A stretch of DNA of 64,000 nt from Thalassia testudinum (Eukaryota > Streptophyta > Magnoliopsida > Alismatales > Hydrocharitaceae), in NCBI GenBank assembly GCA_037157565.1, contig JAZHRO010000046.1, forward strand, positions 15,040,501-15,104,500, written 5' to 3'. Below, piece after piece: positions 43,960-55,496 of the stretch. The notes below the pieces were generated by a model. The model was not told the origin of the DNA and did not search any database. It was given only the letters and a program-made list of their open reading frames with translations. Position numbers and translations under genes: made by a program. Position 1 is the stretch's first letter. Each line of letters starts with the position of its first letter.

Positions 43960-45363
43960 TGATGACTCTACAATGTTCAGTGTTAACATTATCAATTAGA
44001 GTTAATTTTGAGGTACTTGTGCGATAATGTCAGATTATAGTGGGTTTAGAAGCATTGCATGCTTTCTGCATTATTTCATGTTAAAGATCTCTTAGAATCA
44101 ATGTTTAATGACCATGTGCAGAAGTCCATTTTGAAATAGGTCTCATATGAGCAATCTAACTGTACATATGGATCCAGATCGACGAACGAAGTCCAACGGA
44201 CTGGAAATCACTTCGATCTGACCCCCGTAGCTCCCACAACAAGCCCGAGAAAGATCAATGGCCAGGGAGCAATGCGACATCCTTACGAGCTTTGGATGAA
44301 AAATCCGACCGTACGAATGGATCCGAAGCGACGATCGCAATCTGGCAACGTGGGAATCATCGCGATCCGATTATCGTGGCATCTCCTACAACAGAAAGAA
44401 GATGGATGGCCCAGATGGTGCCACGTGATGCCATCTAGGCTGCCCAATGCCGGCCATGAACACCCAGTTCCATCTCCTCTTCATCCTCATCATCAAATCT
44501 CGACTGTTGGATCAAGATCCAATGACCGAGAAGCCACCTCCACCGCATGCCTTTGGATCCTTCTCGCAACCATATCAAGGGCATGGCATGGTGGTCCTGA
44601 GAGGAGATCTCAAGGAGAGGGTGCATGTTCAAATCCCCACGACCCCCCCTCAAGATCAATTGAAGCAACGGCAGTGCAGCAGCAGCATGCATGCATGCGC
44701 ATGTGCGGAAAGCAACAATGCACAACGCAGTGCCAGTGCATGTGCGCGGCATGGTGTACGTGGTACGGCGACAGGTGCACGAACCAGCATATGCATTGAA
44801 GGTGAGGGTGGGGGCTATGGCGACGCATGCGGCAGGTCTTCAGTGATGCTTGCAATTGTTACTATTGACCCAAGGATGATTTTTGGCCTTCTCCCTCCAT
44901 TATAAAAGGGCCTACCCCCCTCCACTTTCTCCAAGCTTCCACCCATGAGATACCACCACCTTATAGAGTTCTAAGCAAGGTCTTGAAGTCGTCGAGCCGT
45001 TGACGGAAGCCCCTCCACAGCCATGGCTGTCTCGATGCCTTCTTCTTCCTTATCTTAATGTTATTTTATTTTGTAGTGTAGTTCATGTCCTGATTTTGTT
45101 AAAGCATTCATCTACATTATGTTTGATTGCACATTTGATAAGAAATTGTTGGCACATTGATCTTATGATATGGTTCTCTAACCCTTCTCTCTCTCTCTCT
45201 TTCTCTCTCTCCTATCTATCCCTCTTTCTCTCTCTCATTTTCTCAAATCGATTTTCAAGCACACAAAGTATTTGATCTAATTACTGCCTCCCTGTGTTCG
45301 ACACTCAGACTCACCTCCAATTCTTTATTTAAAATTAACGTCGTAAGCACACTACAATGAACA
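43960..45363 (+). repeat. 3' LTR of element D
   Basis: About 1.4 kb, starting TGATGACTC and ending AATGAACA. TATAAAAGG at 44901 lies 941 bp into it, as in A and B. CTGCCTCCCTGTGTTCGAC near 45285 is the U5 string. It contains a CATGCATGCATGCG run near 44690 and a TCTCTC tract at 45187-45240. Long frames at 44272-44905 on both strands look accidental. Confidence 0.7.
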
Positions 45364-48071
45364 ATTTTACACAAATGCATCCAGTGAATGTCATATAGTG
45401 TTAGGATTTCATGAAACAAGCATTCATGTATAAGAATGGACTTTAATTTGATGTAAAATGCTTGCAATGTCTGTTTTAAATTCTTTGTCAGTTATACTTG
45501 AATGTATCTAACTATCCAATATGAAGATTGAATGAAATTTGGTGTTAAATTCATGATTAATGGATCAAACACCTTTCATGTGATGTGCTAAATGTAATGA
45601 AGGTTTTAAACTAATGTTTCAGTTGTCATTACTTAAAATGAGGTCTTTGATTTTATGTTTTCAATTCATTTTAGGCCTCATTTAGGTTAGATTAGTAAAT
45701 AAATAAAAATCATAAAAAATTTTAAATAAAATAAAATAAACCTATCTTGACTAAGATTAGGTATTTTTCTAGGTGCATGCAAAGTTGCGACATAATCTGA
45801 ACCCTCGGCTTGGCAGAACATTCTAGCCAATAGTTCGATATACTTCGAAACTAAATAAAAGAAACAGATCAAAAACCCTAAAAAGAAACTCTTCTTCTCT
45901 CATCTCACTCTTTCTCTCTCATCTCCTATCTGTATTATATATATAATCCAAAAAAATCAAAAAATGTCCAAAAATACCTAAAAATACCTTGTACATTGTT
46001 TTTATACTTGTAAATATAACTTAATACTAAACTATATGTAGATATTGTAAAATATGTAAATAATGTACATAAATAACTTATAATTGTATTCTATATATTT
46101 AATGAAGTATTTAGAATGATTTACTGTATAGATAACTTTATTGTATAATTGTATAATAATTTATACTAAAGTAAATGTATATAATCCTAAGTAATTATAA
46201 AAACCTATGTATATGCCTATAATTATATGTAATACTGTACATATGTATTTAACTAATTATTATATACTGTATGATACCTGCATAAGAATTTATTTATGTA
46301 TTTATTGTAATTAATTAAGTTATTAACTTAAAATAAAATAAATTAGTACATTAAGTTATTACTGAAGTAATCTATACTGTACACGTATATATTTAATTTT
46401 AAATATTTTCTACCTGTTTATACTGTATTTGTATTATATTACAGTATTTATAACTTAAATATGTATCTACCTATTCAAAATGTGTATTTAAATGTAAATA
46501 AATTAAAATAAAGACTCAAAAATAAAATAAAAATGTATAATAAATACTTATTATATAAATTAACTATTTATAAAGTAAATTTCATGATTAAATTAACAAT
46601 TTGAACATTAATTAAGAAATTAAACTTTAATTTAACGTGTATAATTTCCTAACTTTAACTAATTTTAATATATATTAAATAACTTATTTTATTAAATTAA
46701 TTACACAATTATGTAGACCTATATAAGGACTTTATAACCATATAATTTAATTAGAAATTGGATAACAATCGGGCCCTCAAATCAAGGCCCTAAATCAAAC
46801 AATCAAAACGCAACTCAGCATAATCCAGCGCTTAATTTGCTGCGCTTTTGGTGCCACATCAATGGCAGTAGAGCACTCCATGTAGTATAAGTTGTTTCCG
46901 CATGGTAGCTTCACCAGTCATCAAACGCGCCAGGTGCACAAAACACCTATACCCTCTCCACTCTCTCATCTGAGCATATTGAGCATTATTTGGAACAGTG
47001 CATGGGCTAGGGGCTATGCACTATTCTAGGTCTGATATGAGCCCCGCTAATGAGCCTGAAAAGAAAATTGAACAAAAGTGTACCCTAGATGAACTAAGGC
47101 CGACTTAGTAGTGGTCCGGTCCCACCCCTATGGGGTGCTATGTATCCCATGAAAGGTCGACCCACCCATTAAAAAGTATTTTTTGGTTCAGTGAACAGTA
47201 AAGGACTATAAGTGTATGAGGAGAGGACTTGAGAAAAATTCTAACTCTTGAAGAGAAGTGAGCTGCTGTGAGAAAAGAGAACTTAAAGAAAATGGCTAAG
47301 TATTGTGAGTGTTGTGCTCGTGTTTGAGAGGACAAGTGTTGAAAAAATTTCTAAGTGTTGAGTCTTGTAAAGCTTTGTTGTGTGTGTAGACATATGTGTA
47401 TAGTAGTTGTATATAAGTATATAATATAATAGTAAATATATATGTATAATAAATAATAAATATAATGTATACACATATATATATGTAATATATATATATG
47501 TGTAAATAGAGTACCATTTGAGCCTTACAAATATATAAATAAACCCTAAGGCTTCTTTAGTGATGAATATATCCATCACTGTAGATATGTATAAATGTTA
47601 GTAAATGTATTCTTTTACCTTATGTTTTGTACATATTTTTACTAAGGCTATAGTATGTATATATAATGTATGTTATTAAAGTTAATATTATATGTTAGTA
47701 TATTTAGTCTAGTGTATGTTATTAGTTATTTTTGCACCTATACTTAGGTATTATTTAGCATAGTTGTACATAATTAACATAGGGTAGTCATACTTAGTTT
47801 TTGATGCCTATTTAATTGTAAATATGTTTAAGGAATTGTAGTGAACATTAATTAATTCTTTTGTACATAATTAACCAATTCATTCATTAATTGATTCATT
47901 AATTCATGTTGTAAATAAATTTGACATTTTTGGAGTAAAAGAACATTTTTTGGACATAGAGAGTGATGCATATCAATAACTTCCTCATGTCTGTTTACAT
48001 TATGATAACTATACTACAACACTGACAACATTAAAACATTGTTTTTAAGATGCAGACGGCTTTTGCGATCA
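45364..48071 (+). repeat. AT-rich region ending as the probable 5' LTR of element E
   Basis: No gene. 45900-46760 and 47390-47980 are extremely AT-rich with many TATA/TAAT words. 46760-47000 is less so. The end at 48071 (TGCGATCA) is followed by a PBS, so at least the last part is an LTR. Its start cannot be placed, and the first few hundred bases may be the older host of D. Confidence 0.45.
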
Positions 48072-48078
48072 TATTTTT

Positions 48079-48101
48079 TGGTGCCATTGCCAGGGAGGCA
48101 A
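48079..48101 (+). promoter_or_regulatory. Primer-binding site of element E, with hairpin
   Basis: TGGTGCCATTGCC (48079-48091), two mismatches from the A site, followed by AGGGAGGCAAC. TTGCC (48087-48091) pairs with GGCAA (48097-48101) across AGGGA. Confidence 0.8.
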
Positions 48102-49319
48102 CTCTCTATACGACAAAAGATTTCTTTTATTCTTTATTTGTGAATGTTTTTTATTTCTTTGTATATAATCATCCTTTCTTTCATATTCTTTGTTATATAT
48201 ACATTCTTTTATTCAATTTATTCTTTGATTTGCTTTTGTATATAATTGTCTTACTAATCATCTGGTGTTTTTACAGCACTTGAGGAGGAGTAGGAGGAGT
48301 AGTGTGTTCTTCCAGGGGAGTCCTCTTCCTGGTGGATCCACTACGCTTCAAACCCGACTTCCAGGAGGAGTTTTTCTAGGAGCTGCAGATTGTCCAGTTT
48401 TTAGTAGTGTAGGTTATTGTAGTGGTAGTTTAGACTAAGGTATATTCTTAGGATATTTTATTAGGCATAAGTTGTGAGAGCATGTTCTCACACATATTTG
48501 TAATCATTTGCACTCTTTGAACTCTCTTTCTATTATCTTTCTACTCATCTCTCATCGACTCGATTTTTTCCGTATCGATTTCTTTTTCGATTTGAGTTTG
48601 TTTATTGCAATATCAAAAATCCAAACAAATTATAAAATCAAAAATACCAAAAATATTTCATCCCTTATCTAGCAACAACATGATATAGGCATCCATACCT
48701 AGGTTGCACATTTCCTACTAGATTTTAATTCAATTAAATTGCATTTTGAAGAATTGTTGGAGTCAAATGTGCATTCTCTATCCTTCCTTAGCTCCTGCCA
48801 TCTTTTGCATTTGACTTAAGCTTAAAAATACCATTTTTCATTTGAAAAGATTTTAAAAGCATGACTAGTTGCATAGAATACATTTTTAAATATCAAATCA
48901 AATTAAAAAGGAGACGTAATAATCTGTTTGAAACCTTATCTGAGTTTTCATCACATTATGTTGCTTGCTTATCGTGTACAAACTACACGATCACTTAAGT
49001 ACACAAACACACAACTTTCTATCTCATCTCCTTGAGCAACCACAAGGTCTGGATTTGCACGCTAGTCTTATCTAGATACCAAGTGGATTTTTAGAGGTCT
49101 ACACCCCATTAGGTCTTGATTAGGACATGTACAATTGTACTGAAACATTTGTTTGCATTCTACTATTTGTCGCGTAGCTGACCTTAGGCTAATTGATTGG
49201 TCTTTGATTTAGAATGTTGCGATTGATTGGGATTTCTAATTTCATTTGAGATTGATTGAGATTGCTTTCCGTTGTGAGTTGTGACTGATATTTCAAATTC
49301 ATTTTTCATAAACTGACTC
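48102..49319 (+). other. Untranslated leader of element E
   Basis: T-rich then mixed sequence with no credible ORF. It does not obviously contain the leader module shared by A and B. Confidence 0.5.
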
Positions 49320-50309
49320 ATGGATGGTGGGAGATCCCAGAACCCCGAGCTTGTACCTCCCTTGGGTGCTAATGCCCAAGCTTCCACTTCCACTTCTATG
49401 CCTTCCACATCAAATCCTGTACCTCCTAGGCCTCAAACTCCCATTCACCACTCTGTTCATCCAGAGGATGTTCACGATTCTGCACAGTTCAAGGATTTTG
49501 GAGAACATTCTCCACATCATTTTGCACATCCTCCTCCACCACCAACTCTAATTCATAGGTTCCAACCTCCTCCCTACCATAACTTTCCTAACCGATGACA
49601 ACCAGAGAGAGGTCCATAAACTAATTTGCAACACCTGTTTGACACACAACTTCAGATGAATACCCTTACCCAACAGGTGCAAGAGCTTACTCAAGCTATT
49701 AATTTCCTAGCAAACCCTCATCCCCAAGCTCGTAGACCTCAACTACGGGATTACTATAATCCCTCGGTTGCACCTCCTATGCCTGCGATACGTTATCCCG
49801 CTAGGGGTCGTGCTACTGAACTAAAGCCGAACATCATTGCACTTATTCCTCACTTCCATGGTCTTGCTTCTGAGGACCCTTTTTAGCAATTAGAAGAGCT
49901 GAAAAATCTCACCCAAACCTTGGATCCGCAGGGCCACGATCAGCACACAGTGCTGATGAAGATGTTCTCCTTCTCACTGAAAGATAAAGTTGCCTTCTGG
50001 TTTAGAACACTTTCCCGAACAACACTAATAGAAACGTGGACTTCTTTGGAACATGAGTTCCTAAAGAAGTATTTTCCTGTAGGCTACACCTACGCCTTCA
50101 GGCGTGCTATCACCACATTACACAGAATTCAGGAGAACAGATGCATGAGGCTTGGGAGCGATTCCACGAGCTTCTACATAAATGTCCCCACCATGGTGTC
50201 CCACACTGGGAACAAATCTAGATCTTCTACCATGGGCTCCATGATGGCACAAGGAACTTTGTAGATGCCGCTTGTAGGGGCAATTTCTTGTTGTGGGACG
50301 AGGACATAT
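49320..50309 (+). pseudogene. Broken gag of element E, 5' part
   Basis: From ATG 49320 a Pro/Ser/His-rich N-terminus, then stops at 49596 and near 49617, then LTQQVQELTQAINFL and a capsid region: IPHFHGLASEDPF (stop at 49884), VLMKMFSFSLKDKVAFWFRTL (about 49949-50011), FLKKYFPVGYTYAFRRAITT. A frame change near 50130 is followed in the next frame by MHEAWERFHELLHKCPHHGV and GNFLLWDEDI. It is an Athila-type gag matching B but better preserved. It is cut at 50309 by element T, and the frame continues at 60702. Confidence 0.85.
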
Positions 50310-53008
50310 TGTTACGAACGCGTGCCCCGGACGTATTTTAAGACGTCTGGGAGTTGGCCCAGACGTCTGACCAGACGTCTGGGATCACATCCAGACGTCT
50401 TGCCAGACGTCTGGGATGGTTTACAGACGTCTGAAAAATCATTATCGTCCACACCCGCGAGTCATCTGTCGCCTGCGCGCGCAGACCGCATATTCGTTAT
50501 TCCCTCTTTTTCTTCTGCGGCTGCAGACGCCTGCCGCGCCTTCTCTCTCTCCTCTCCACGCGGCCTTAAAAGGGCCGCGCCTCCCCTCCTGTCTCCACCG
50601 TCTCCTTCTTCTTCTCCTTCCTGTGCACGAGAGCGAGCGAGCGCGAGGGCTACAGCGGCGGCCGCAGTGAGCGCGGAGGAGGCGCGGCGTGCGAGGGCGG
50701 AGCTCTGTCGTGAGGGCGAGCTCGCCGGAGCGGCTTGGCCGGCCGGCGGAGGGCGTAGGGGGTGCGGAACGACGTGGAGAGGGACCTGCTGCAGTCTGAG
50801 CAGCAGGAGCGCGAGGTGCGACGCGGCCGGCATCGCGAGCAGAGTCCGGGTCGCGCCCTGATTCTGGAAAAATTTCCAGAATCAGACGTCTGGGTTGATA
50901 GGCAGACGGCGAGGACGACGTCTGGTAGCTCATACCGACGTTTGAAAGGTGTGTTTTCCGCTTTTTTCTTCCTTCCTGTCGACCGACCGTACTAAGGGAG
51001 GGAGTTGGCTGTGCGCAGGTTCGCTGATTCGCCATCCTTTGCGAATCAGACGTCTGGAAGTTGTACCAGACGGCGGGAGTGACCTCCAGACGTCCGGGGT
51101 GACCATCGGACGTCTGGGAGCTAGGACAGACGTCCCCGCAGACTTCTGGACGTCTGGGAAACCACACTGAACAGGTAATTCTCTGATCCACTGTTTAAGA
51201 CGTCTGGAAGAAGTTCCAGACGTCTGATTTTGCACAGTGTCGTCTTTTTCGACCCGTTTAGGGCCCGTTCGGGCTCCGTTTTCCACGATTCGAGTTGCGT
51301 TCTTTTCAGAATTAATTCCTCTACCCGTCTACAGTATCTATACACTATTTTGAGACACTCCTTGTGTTTGATCCTTGTGATAGGACCTCGTTCAGTTACA
51401 GTCTTGGGAGTCGCGGAGGCGCGCGGGATTCCCGATCACGCCCCCATTACTCCCGTTGTACCTGGTAGAGTGGCTTAAGTTTATTTTTAAAATCTGTTAA
51501 AGTATGGAACCATAACTAGAATCTAGGACATTGCATGAATCCTAGGAATGAGAAATGTATGGAATGATAGCTCCTAGGTGATGCATGAATCCTAGGGCTG
51601 GAAAACTAGTTGTATGCTAGATCCTAGGGTGTGGCATGAATCTTAGGATGGAAAAAAACTAGTGGAATGTATAATACTGCAGTCTTGGAAAAATGGAAAG
51701 GAATATAAAGCTGCATGTAAATTGAATTAACAGCTGCCTGTTATGAATAAAGAAACATGATTGAGATCATGGATTGTGAGAACGTGAAACTGGAAGGTGA
51801 AACATATGATGTTCTGAGATAAAGACCTAGAACCCTACGGGGAATTAGGAGTGGAACTCCTGGAAAGAAAAAGGAATGGAACTGAGATGTAGTTTGTACT
51901 GTCTCTTGGGTACGCAGTACCAAGGGAAGTACCTGTACCTGTTTAGTGCAGAGTGGGGCCAACCGCCCCAGGGACCCGGGGTTAGGATTGGCCGCTCTGT
52001 ACCGACTTGTTGGCCCTCGTGTACGTAGTACCGAGGAGAGCTACTAGTGTTAGGAGAGTACTAGCTACCCCACGGGCCCCGGGGATCTGCTAGCCTCCTT
52101 CACCGACTTGTTAGGCCCACTAGGGCAAACCAGGGTAGTCAGGCGAGGGTGCGCGGACTGTGGAGGGGCAAGGCCCCGGTTTGGTTACTGTGGAGGGGTT
52201 GGACCCCTGTTGCTGAGAGGGCTCTGCCCTGGTTCCGTGCTGTGCTTTGGGTGCACCCGTTAACGGAAATGACTGACCGCGTGCCAATGCGGGCTAGCTA
52301 CCTGTGCGTTTATCGCGCGTGCCGTAGTCACCGTTACGTCTGTCAGTGACCTTGGGGTGGTTGACTGAGGGTAGGATCACCCCGGGGGACTCTCCCGGCC
52401 AGGAGAGCACCACGTGCTACTTCTACTTTTGGAAAAGACTGCAATCAAGATCGTTCCCAGGAGGACATACGAGATCAAGTAAAGGATCTGAGAAATAAAT
52501 GAAATAGTGACAAAAATTGAAAGATGTGAATAAAGGAAGTAATAGAACATAACAGCTACTGTACACTCTACTGTTGCCTTTAGTTAGTTTGCCACTCTAC
52601 TCAGCGTTTTGCTGACGTGTTACACTCGTTACCTTTTTCAGGACCATGTGTTAAGCAGCCAGGGTCGGCGGCTGCAGAGGACGCTGGGCCGAGTAGGGTC
52701 CAGTAGAGTTACCACAGTCTTTTGTACCTCTTTTGTTTCTGTTCTAGTGAGTAGTTTTTGTTTCCGCTGTACCTTCTTTACCTGCAGTTCTTGTTATATG
52801 ATAAATGTTGTTCTACTGTTGTGGTGGTACCTACTGTAGTAGTTTCTTTCCTTACTGCTGTACTTTCTTACTGTTAGTTATATTCATGTTGAATGTGGTT
52901 TATTTTACTGTCTTTTGGTTACTTCCTCGTTGGACGACTAGGTCTTGGGATTAGTCGAGTCGGTCCGGTTCTCGTGTCTCGTAGGGACTCGGGAACCGGG
53001 TCGTTACA
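50310..53008 (+). repeat. 5' LTR of element T
   Basis: Starts TGTTACGAACGCG and ends GGGTCGTTACA. It has dense AGACGTCT palindromes at 50340-50440 and 50885-51230, a GC-rich segment around 50560-50870 with CCTTAAAAGG (50564, a possible weak TATA), and pyrimidine-rich initiator-like sequence after it. The 198-, 249- and 123-codon frames here are GC-rich artefacts. Confidence 0.95.
50340..51230. repeat. Clustered CCAGACGTCTGG palindromes in the T 5' LTR
   Basis: About 15 exact or one-off copies of (C)AGACGTCT(GG): six within 50342-50430, then near 50885, 50918, 51048, 51085, 51110, 51128, 51149, 51199 and 51219. GACGTC is the core of C-box sites bound by plant bZIP factors. The same cluster is in the 3' LTR at 58033-58923. 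Confidence 0.85.
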
Positions 53009-53011
53009 AGA

Positions 53012-53023
53012 TGGTATTAGAGC
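53012..53023 (+). promoter_or_regulatory. Primer-binding site of element T
   Basis: TGGTATTAGAGC, one mismatch from the tRNA-iMet complement TGGTATCAGAGC, 3 nt after the LTR. The mismatch is again C to T. Confidence 0.88.
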
Positions 53024-53187
53024 AAGGTCGTCCCGAGAAGTGAATCAACTGACTGGAAAATAACCAATTCACATGTTTATAGCTAGAGTAGCCACCACAA
53101 CATATATCTTGACTTGAGCTCTTAGAAGTTTTGTTAGGTACCATCAGTTTTGACGTTTCCGTTTTGTTTCGCGTCTCCTTGCAGGAG

Positions 53188-54460
53188 ATGCCTCGTCGCG
53201 AGACTGGCTGCGGGCGCGGCCGAGGGCGAGGTCGGCGAGATGGACGTGCTGTTGTTGACGTCTCGGTGGACCAGCCACCACCCCCTGGCATCCAGGCCCA
53301 GGACCTCGCCAGACTGATACGGGATATTGTACGAGAGGAGCTCCACCCACCGCCCAGAGCACCTCCTCCTGGGGTTGCAGAGGGGGAGTCCTCTGTGGGA
53401 CCACGCGACAGACACGGCGCTGGACACGAGGGAGGGGATGGGCCCCTGCCACCCCCACCTTCCTCCGACACTTCTGTACACAAGGCACCTTCGCCTGGAG
53501 GTGCACCAGCACCTCCCCTACAGCGCCACTTCGAGCTTTTCGGACAGTTCCGGAAGCTGAAGCCCCCCTCCTTCAAGGGGGATGAGGACCCGACCGAGGC
53601 AGAGGACTGGCTTGAGCAGCTGGAGAAGATCTTCGACACCCTTCGCCCCCCGGTGGAGTGCCACGTGGCCTTTGCCACATACCAGCTGGAGAGTGCGGCA
53701 CACCGGTGGTGCAGGGCGGTCCGGGGACAGGAGAGGGACGAGCCGACGTGGGACCAGTTCGTCACCCTCTTCTACGAGCAGTACTTTCCCCAGACGTGGT
53801 AGGACCAGAGGAGGCGGGAGTTCCACACTCTCCGCCAAGGGACGATGACCGTGAGCGCGTACCGCACCAGTTTCTTGGAGCTGTCCCGCTTTGCAGCGAC
53901 AGCGGTAGCCACTAAGGAGGAGCGCCTTTGGAGGTTCACCAAGGGGCTCCGGCCTGCGATCCGGGGGTATGTCAAACCCCTGAAGCTGCCGACGTTTTTG
54001 AGGGTGGTAGAGGCAGCTATGACTTACGAGGAGACCAACCTGTCCGCGCGAGAGACCGACGGCGGGCGGAAGAGGCCCTTTCAGCCAGACTTCTCACAGG
54101 GCCGGCGAGAACGGAGACACGTGATGTCCGCAGGAGAGCCGTCACGTTGTGCAGGGCCATCAGTGGCCTTTGGGGGCCCTCGACAGGGGCCAGTCGCCAG
54201 CACCGGACCCCCGCCTAGCCGACAGCAGGGACTCACTGAGGGCGGGAGTCGGGTTCCCCTCTGCTACCAGTGTGGCCAGCCGGGCCACGTCAGGAGGGAC
54301 TGCCCATCTAGGGCAGGAGGTCAGCAGATACTTCCCGTGCAGAGCACTGGAGGGCGCGCAGGAGGAGGACAGCAGTGGCGAGGAGGGTACCGGCCAGCAC
54401 CTACCCGTCCAACGCAGAGTGTGGCTGCTTCGTCCGCACCTAGAGCTGAGGGGCGTATCA
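53188..54460 (+). pseudogene. gag of element T, with one in-frame TAG
   Basis: The likely start is ATG 53188 (MPRRETGCGRGRGRGRR, a basic RGR-rich N-terminus); an upstream in-frame ATG exists at 53131. Then a Pro-rich linker and the gag capsid domain (FSFKG-like PPSFKGDEDPTEAEDWLEQL at about 53563-53620, then AFATYQLESAAHRWC). TAG at 53800-53802 interrupts it just after YFPQTW, where other gags have an uninterrupted acidic/basic run. The frame then continues (LRQGTMTVSAYRTSFLELSR) to a CCHC zinc knuckle, CYQCGQPGHVRRDC, at 54262-54303. Gag forms the virus-like particle and binds RNA through the knuckle. Gag and pol share one frame, as usual in this lineage. Confidence 0.92.
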
Positions 54461-55496
54461 ACGCCCTAACACACAGGGACGCCAGAGCATCGGGATCCGT
54501 GGTAGCAGGTATGGTTTCAGTTTCTGGCAGACTCGTTTACACGCTTTTCGATTCCGGCGCTACGCACTCGTTTGTCGCAGCCAGTTTCGCAGTTAGTTTG
54601 GACCAGGATTATACACTGTTAGAGAATCCGTTCGTAATCAGAGGTCCGAGTGGTCAGCTGTTTGTAGCTGAGGAGGTGTACACGGGTTGCGAGGTCAGCA
54701 TCGGGGGACATAGCCTGCCAGCTGACCTGATTATGATACAGATGGAGGACTTTGGAGTGATTCTGGGGATGGATTGGCTGTCCGCTTACCACGCCTTGGT
54801 AGACTGTTTTGAGAGGAAGATTGTCTTCTCCATTCCGGAGTTGCCTCCTTTCGAGTTTCACGGGCAGCCAGTTGACGGAGGTTTCAGGTGCATTTCGGCA
54901 CTTCGGGCAGCGAGACTTTTGAGCCAGGGGTGTGAGGGCTTCCTAGCCTGTGTGGTGGCAGAGCCCAGCCCTGTGGCAGACTTCCAGAGCATCCCGTTGG
55001 TCAGAGAGTTCCCCGACATGTTTCCAGATGAGTTACCAGGACTACCGCCCGAGCGTGAGATCGAGTTTGAGATCTCACTAGTACCAGGGACCAGCCCCAT
55101 CTCCATCGTGCCATACAGGATGACACCGCTTGAGCTGCGAGAGCTCAAGTCCCAGTTGTAGGACCTTTTGGAGAAAGGTTTCTTGAGGCGCAGTGCGTCT
55201 CCTTGGGGAGCCCCGGTACTGTTTGTGAAGAAGAAGGATGGGACCCTACGCCTTTGTGTGGACTACCGATAGCTGAATAGGGTCACCATCAAGAACAGAT
55301 ATCCGCTGCCGAGGATCGACGATTTGTTTGACCAGTTGCGGGGTGCCACGGTGTTTTCCAAGATAGACTTGAGGTCTGGATACCACCAGTTGAGGATCAG
55401 GGAGACAGACGTCTCCAAGATAGCTTTCCGCACCCGGTACGGACACTACGAGTTTTTGGTCATGCCGTTTGGGCTGACCAATCCCCCGCTGCTTTC
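54461..55496 (+). pseudogene. Protease and N-terminal RT of element T, with two TAG codons and a frameshift
   Basis: The retropepsin active site LFDSGATHSFV has its Asp codon at 54550-54552, and VILGMDWLSAYHA (about 54759-54797) is the second conserved protease segment. RT begins near FPDMFPDELPGLPP (about 55012). TAG at 55159-55161 lies in QL-stop-DLLEKGF and TAG at 55270-55272 in DYR-stop-LNRV. Both positions are Gln (CAG) in relatives as I recall the conserved block, so single C-to-T changes explain them. [14 protein letters not shown], the catalytic-Asp block, is intact. One base is missing near 55488, shifting the frame just before FMDLMN. Confidence 0.9.

Noticed and set aside
44685..44710. 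CATGCATGCATGCG run as a regulatory RY element
   Set aside because: Looks like a short simple repeat in an LTR; no seed-gene promoter nearby to support an RY function.
44272..44905. 175- and 152-codon overlapping ORFs
   Set aside because: Lie inside LTR D before and across its TATA box, in overlapping frames on both strands, with no recognisable motif.
45900..46760. Possible scaffold-attachment region or origin in the very AT-rich stretch
   Set aside because: AT-richness alone does not support a specific function, and the region appears to be retroelement sequence.
50340..50440. CRISPR-like array from the repeated AGACGTCT units
   Set aside because: Spacing is irregular, there are no constant-length unique spacers, and the context is a plant LTR.
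50265..51191. 198- and 249-codon ORFs on opposite strands (and copies at 57958-58884)
   Set aside because: Located in LTR T over the GACGTC array and GC-rich segment. The first begins in the E gag and crosses the LTR border, so it cannot be a natural gene.
53004..53765. 253-codon minus-strand ORF
   Set aside because: Antisense shadow of the T gag; the sense strand has the zinc knuckle and capsid motifs.
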